Shown in pieces: positions 41,968 through 44,809 of a stretch of DNA of 44,809 bases. The notes below the pieces were generated by a model. The model was not told where the DNA came from. It did not search any database and was given only the letters and a program-made list of their open reading frames with translations. The stretch comes from Robertmurraya massiliosenegalensis JC6 (GTDB lineage: Bacteria; Bacillota; Bacilli; Bacillales; Cytobacillaceae). The stretch is taken from positions 27,089 to 71,897 of the forward strand of contig NZ_HE978511.1 in the NCBI RefSeq assembly GCF_000311725.1. Direction: 5' to 3'. How positions within the stretch are numbered: the first letter of the stretch is position 1; each line of letters opens with the position of its first letter. Both the position numbers and the translations under genes were made by a program.

Positions 41968-42675
41968 TTACAAATTATAGCCTTCCTTTTTGATCAACAT
42001 CCCCATAGGCAAATAAGTAATGTAAAAGACCAGTAAGCCGATGATTTCAAGATTGATATAATACCAAATTCCGCTTCCGAAGAAGGATAAAATGGTTTCC
42101 GATTCAGTGGGACTAGCTAAGTAGAAGAAATTAGTGTCTAGAAGCTGATTTAAGAAAAAGATGGGGAAAGCAATAATGTTCAACATCAAGAAGCTTTTTA
42201 CAATTGCCATTTTCGGTACTCTGTAGTTCTCGTATAAGATGAAATATAGAACAGCTAGTGGGATAGCGGAATGATGAAGGAAATATTTTAAAAAACGAAA
42301 ATGAGGAAATTGGTATTCAAGCTCTGGTGTTACCATACTTAAAATGGCAGGAAGGAGACCAATGAAGTACAGAAGATTAAAAACTCTTTCATCTTTCTTT
42401 ATGAATAAGTACAACGCTAAAAACGTACTTAGTGAACACATCTGTAGTGGCAAATCCTTGACGTCCCATTGATTAGTTAGAATTAACCAAGTGTGAAAAG
42501 ATAGCTCACATAATAGTAAAATACTAAACAAAGTCCATTTAATAGATAAGTGAAATGGCTTAAGCTTGATTCTGTACATTATTAATCCTAAACAAAGAAA
42601 GAGGAATAGTAAAAATGTAATGATATGAGGAAATGAAAACATAGAAAATTCTTGCATTTGGGAAACAGAAAACAT
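41968..42675 (-). CDS. YwaF-like TIGR02206 family membrane protein
   Basis: 235 residues with seven membrane helices. HTWLILTNQWDVKDLPLQMCSLSTFLALYLF in the middle, LPAILSMVTPELEYQFPHFRFLKYFLHHSAIPLAVLYF and LGSG-like IWYYINLEIIGLLVFYITYLPMGML at the C-terminus agree with the YwaF family of Firmicutes, whose function is unknown. The start has AGAGGTGATG upstream. Confidence 0.85.
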   Translation of the reverse strand: MFSVSQMQEFSMFSFPHIITFLLFLFLCLGLIMYRIKLKPFHLSIKWTLFSILLLCELSFHTWLILTNQWDVKDLPLQMCSLSTFLALYLFIKKDERVFNLLYFIGLLPAILSMVTPELEYQFPHFRFLKYFLHHSAIPLAVLYFILYENYRVPKMAIVKSFLMLNIIAFPIFFLNQLLDTNFFYLASPTESETILSFFGSGIWYYINLEIIGLLVFYITYLPMGMLIKKEGYNL

Positions 42676-42788
42676 GACATCACCTCTTGATTAAAGTCAG
42701 CTACTGCTTCTTACAGTTTATTCATGAAATGTCATTTTGACTATCACTATACACATTATTGTACCTGATATAGCTACCATTACGTAAA

Positions 42789-42842
42789 AAGAACCAGTTC
42801 CATCATTGTGAAGCTGTACAATGCTTGGAAACTGGTCCTTTT
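42789..42842 (-). terminator. Terminator of the MFS transporter gene
   Basis: On the minus strand GGACCAGTTTCC pairs with GGAACTGGTTC across an inner CATTGT/ACAATG stem, followed by TTTTT. It begins 15 bases after the 42857 stop. Confidence 0.8.
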
Positions 42843-42856
42843 AAGAAAGTCATTTT

Positions 42857-44284
42857 TTATTCTCTTACTAATTCTTTATCTCTTTCTTCCAGCTCTTCCT
42901 GGGAAACTTTCTTGTCTTTTATGAAAAACGAAATAATCAGTCCTAAAAATGATAAGACTGCCACTACGATAAAAGCTACATTCGCTCCATAGATATCAGG
43001 ATTAACGATTTCTCTTCTTGCTGCTGACACTTCAGAAGTCGTCATAACCGTGACAAGAATGGCCGTTCCAACTGAAGCAGCAATTTGTCTCATTGTATTA
43101 TCCATTGCTGTTCCATGTGGAATTAATCGTTTCGGTAGTTGATTTAAGCCTGCCGTCGCAATTGGCATCATCACCATCGATAATCCTAACATGCGGAAAC
43201 CATACATTGTAGTCAAGTACACTAACGAAGTTGAAGTATCTAATCGGACAAATGCCAAGGATGCAAGCGTCATGATCGTTAAGCCCACCATCACTAATTT
43301 CTTTGGTCCAAATTTATCAAAAATTCTACCAGCTATTGGGGACATTATTCCGGTAATGACAGCACCTGGTAATAAGGTAAGCCCCGCTTCAAACGCTGTA
43401 AATTCACGCATGTTTTGCATATAAAGAGGGATTAGCGTTTCAACCCCAATTAACCCCATGAATGCGATCATTCCAATCGCCACTGCAAATGGGAAAATCG
43501 AATAAGTAAAAACTCGGAACTCCAACATTGGATATTTTAGCTTTAATTGTCTGAATATGAACGCAACAAGTGACACTACTCCAACCGTAAGTGTCAAAAT
43601 CGTCAGCATAGAGGACCAGCCATTATTACCTGCCGACGTAAATCCGTAAAGAAGTCCGCCAAACCCGAAGGAAGACAAAATAATCGATGGAATATCGAGC
43701 TTTGGTTTCCGTAGTTCTGTCACATTTTTTAATGCAAAAAAGGCGATAATGATATCGATAATAGCAATAGGTAAAATGATATAGAATAACACTCTCCACG
43801 AATAATGTTCTGTCACATACCCTGATAACGCCGGACCAATGGCAGGTGCAAAAGAAATAACGAGACCAATTAGTCCCATTGCCGCCCCACGCTTATTAAC
43901 AGGGAAAATCATTAAAAATACAGTTTGCATTAACGGTAACATTACTCCTGCACCAGCAGATTGTATCACTCGACCAATCAGGAGCATTGGAAAATTCGGA
44001 GCAATTGCTGCCACTAATGTTCCAGCTGCAAAAATACTCATCGCTGTGATAAATAGTTGTCTAGTCGAAAACCGTTCTAATAAAAAAGCACTGATAGGAA
44101 TCATAATCCCGTTTACTAACATAAATACCGTCGTCAACCATTGAGCAGTATTTGCGGTTATGCCCATCTCTACCATAATCGGCGGGATTGCTGTAATCAT
44201 TAACGTTTGATTTAAAATCGCAATAAATGATCCAGCGAGTAAAAGGATGACAATCGTTTTCCTGTTGAATTCTACATTCTGCAT
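42857..44284 (-). CDS. DHA2-type MFS multidrug exporter (EmrB/QacA group)
   Basis: 475 residues with 14 predicted membrane helices. Motif D1-like AILNQTLMITAIPPIM in helix 1, motif A-like ERFSTRQLF, motif B LIGRVIQSAGAGVMLPLMQT, and motif C APAIGPALSGYVTEHYSWR of drug:H+ antiporters in helix 5. The tail, KKVSQEELEERDKE, is cytoplasmic. It is close to Bacillus LmrB/MdtP-type pumps. The substrate is unknown and no regulator gene adjoins it, although the region to the right contains inverted repeats. Confidence 0.9.
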   Translation of the reverse strand: MQNVEFNRKTIVILLLAGSFIAILNQTLMITAIPPIMVEMGITANTAQWLTTVFMLVNGIMIPISAFLLERFSTRQLFITAMSIFAAGTLVAAIAPNFPMLLIGRVIQSAGAGVMLPLMQTVFLMIFPVNKRGAAMGLIGLVISFAPAIGPALSGYVTEHYSWRVLFYIILPIAIIDIIIAFFALKNVTELRKPKLDIPSIILSSFGFGGLLYGFTSAGNNGWSSMLTILTLTVGVVSLVAFIFRQLKLKYPMLEFRVFTYSIFPFAVAIGMIAFMGLIGVETLIPLYMQNMREFTAFEAGLTLLPGAVITGIMSPIAGRIFDKFGPKKLVMVGLTIMTLASLAFVRLDTSTSLVYLTTMYGFRMLGLSMVMMPIATAGLNQLPKRLIPHGTAMDNTMRQIAASVGTAILVTVMTTSEVSAARREIVNPDIYGANVAFIVVAVLSFLGLIISFFIKDKKVSQEELEERDKELVRE

Positions 44285-44767
44285 AACATTCCTTCTTTCC
44301 TGCGTGTTCTCACTTTATAAAGAATACATGATTTGGTTTCAATAATCTATTCACACGTTTTAATATGTAAATGTTATGTACTCGTTTTAATAAATCGCTG
44401 TTTTCGTAAATGAGGTTTAAAGAACACACATTGTTTTTGTGCGGAAATTTTCGCTTCCTTGCTCCTCATTTAACGAGGAATACTAGGGCTTTATTCTCCT
44501 ATCTATGACTTAACAGCAACGTTTGCGAAAAGACCCTAATAAATAATAAAATTCTCTTCTTTTTAAAATGGTCTTTTCGCTTCAACTTTCATTTAAATTC
44601 GACATTTCGATCAGTACAATAGTCACGAAAAGCATTTGATTCTATACACACCAATTAGAAAAGAATATATCCTACTAAAAGTTCTTGAGATATTAGTAAG
44701 TGTAAAGATTATATAAGACAAAAAGCAGTAGGAACGATTCCTACTGCTCATTTATAACTTTTATTCA
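44285..44767. other. Gene-free stretch with inverted repeats
   Basis: No gene is seen in about 480 bases. It holds GCGGAAATTTTCGC near 44441, TCCTC/GAGGA near 44463-44480, and an 11-bp perfect pair GCGAAAAGACC (44525-44535) / GGTCTTTTCGC (44570-44580) with a 34-base AT-rich loop. The MFS promoter should lie in its left part. Confidence 0.5.
44719..44748 (-). terminator. Terminator of the gene entering from the right edge
   Basis: AGCAGTAGGAA pairs with TTCCTACTGCT with a 2-base loop, followed by TTTTTGTC on the minus strand. It is 20 bases after a likely stop codon at 44768-44770. Confidence 0.85.
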
Positions 44768-44809
44768 TTATGCTGATATGGATTGAGGTGCTTCGTTCTT
44801 TCCTTTTCC
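44768..44809 (-). CDS. C-terminal tail of a protein running off the right edge
   Basis: The last 13 codons before a TAA read GKGKNEAPQSISA. A terminator sits directly downstream, which supports a real gene end. Too little is visible to name it. Confidence 0.4.
   Translation of the reverse strand, partial: GKGKNEAPQSISA

Noticed and set aside
44525-44580. 11-bp inverted repeat as terminal repeats of a mobile element
   Set aside because: The enclosed 34 bases are far too short for an element, and no target duplication is visible. A hairpin or binding site is more likely.

Overview
The window is low-GC, Gram-positive DNA that looks like a chromosome segment of a Bacillaceae bacterium. Pointers are the strong GGAGG-type ribosome sites, frequent TTG/GTG starts, a CcpA-type cre site, a preQ1-I riboswitch ahead of queC, HelD, an ECF sigma/anti-sigma pair, DUF4317, DUF3169 and YwaF-type proteins. 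Most genes lie on the minus strand. No rRNA, tRNA, CRISPR array, prophage or intact insertion sequence was seen.

Layout. 1-4.2 kb: end of a NUDIX gene, a DNA alkylation repair protein, small membrane proteins, and several genes with broken frames (RDD, DinB-like, coiled-coil/glycine-rich membrane protein). 4.5-13.4 kb: a carbohydrate regulon with a ribose-type ABC transporter (permease, ATPase, lipoprotein), two Gfo/Idh/MocA dehydrogenases, two TIM-barrel sugar isomerases/epimerases and a LacI-type repressor. Four near-identical 14-bp palindromes sit at its promoters and a cre site precedes the transporter genes. 13.4-16.4 kb: a dispersed repeat, a membrane gene with a nonsense codon, an ECF sigma/anti-sigma pair, a decayed phosphatase-like gene and a small phospholipase A2-like protein. 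16.5-26 kb: DUF4317, HelD, a VOC protein, an ECF-transporter S component, an old-yellow-enzyme-type oxidoreductase and a P1 peptidase. 26-28.1 kb: queC-queD-queE under a preQ1 riboswitch. 28.6-31.1 kb: a type II restriction-modification pair. 31.4-34 kb: a membrane protein, HemY, and the second copy of the repeat.

The most notable locus is 34.1-36.0 kb. It is a three-gene operon of a DsrE-like protein, a YeeE/YedE-family transporter and a TusA/SirA-like protein. In the last gene the invariant catalytic cysteine codon of the CPxP motif is an in-frame UGA, followed by a hairpin with the size, spacing and loop guanines expected of a bacterial SECIS element. The frame then stays open to a TAG that is followed directly by a strong terminator. 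I read it as a candidate selenoprotein in a selenium/sulfur-trafficking operon. Ordinary gene calling would miss it. A plain nonsense mutation remains possible, because several other genes here carry frame lesions.

36.2-44.8 kb: an XRE regulator plus DUF3169 pair with an operator-like palindrome on its promoter, a large membrane protein, a DUF606 transporter, a Qnr-like pentapeptide protein, a proline iminopeptidase-type hydrolase, a YwaF-like protein and a DHA2 drug exporter. The window ends in the tail of another minus-strand gene.
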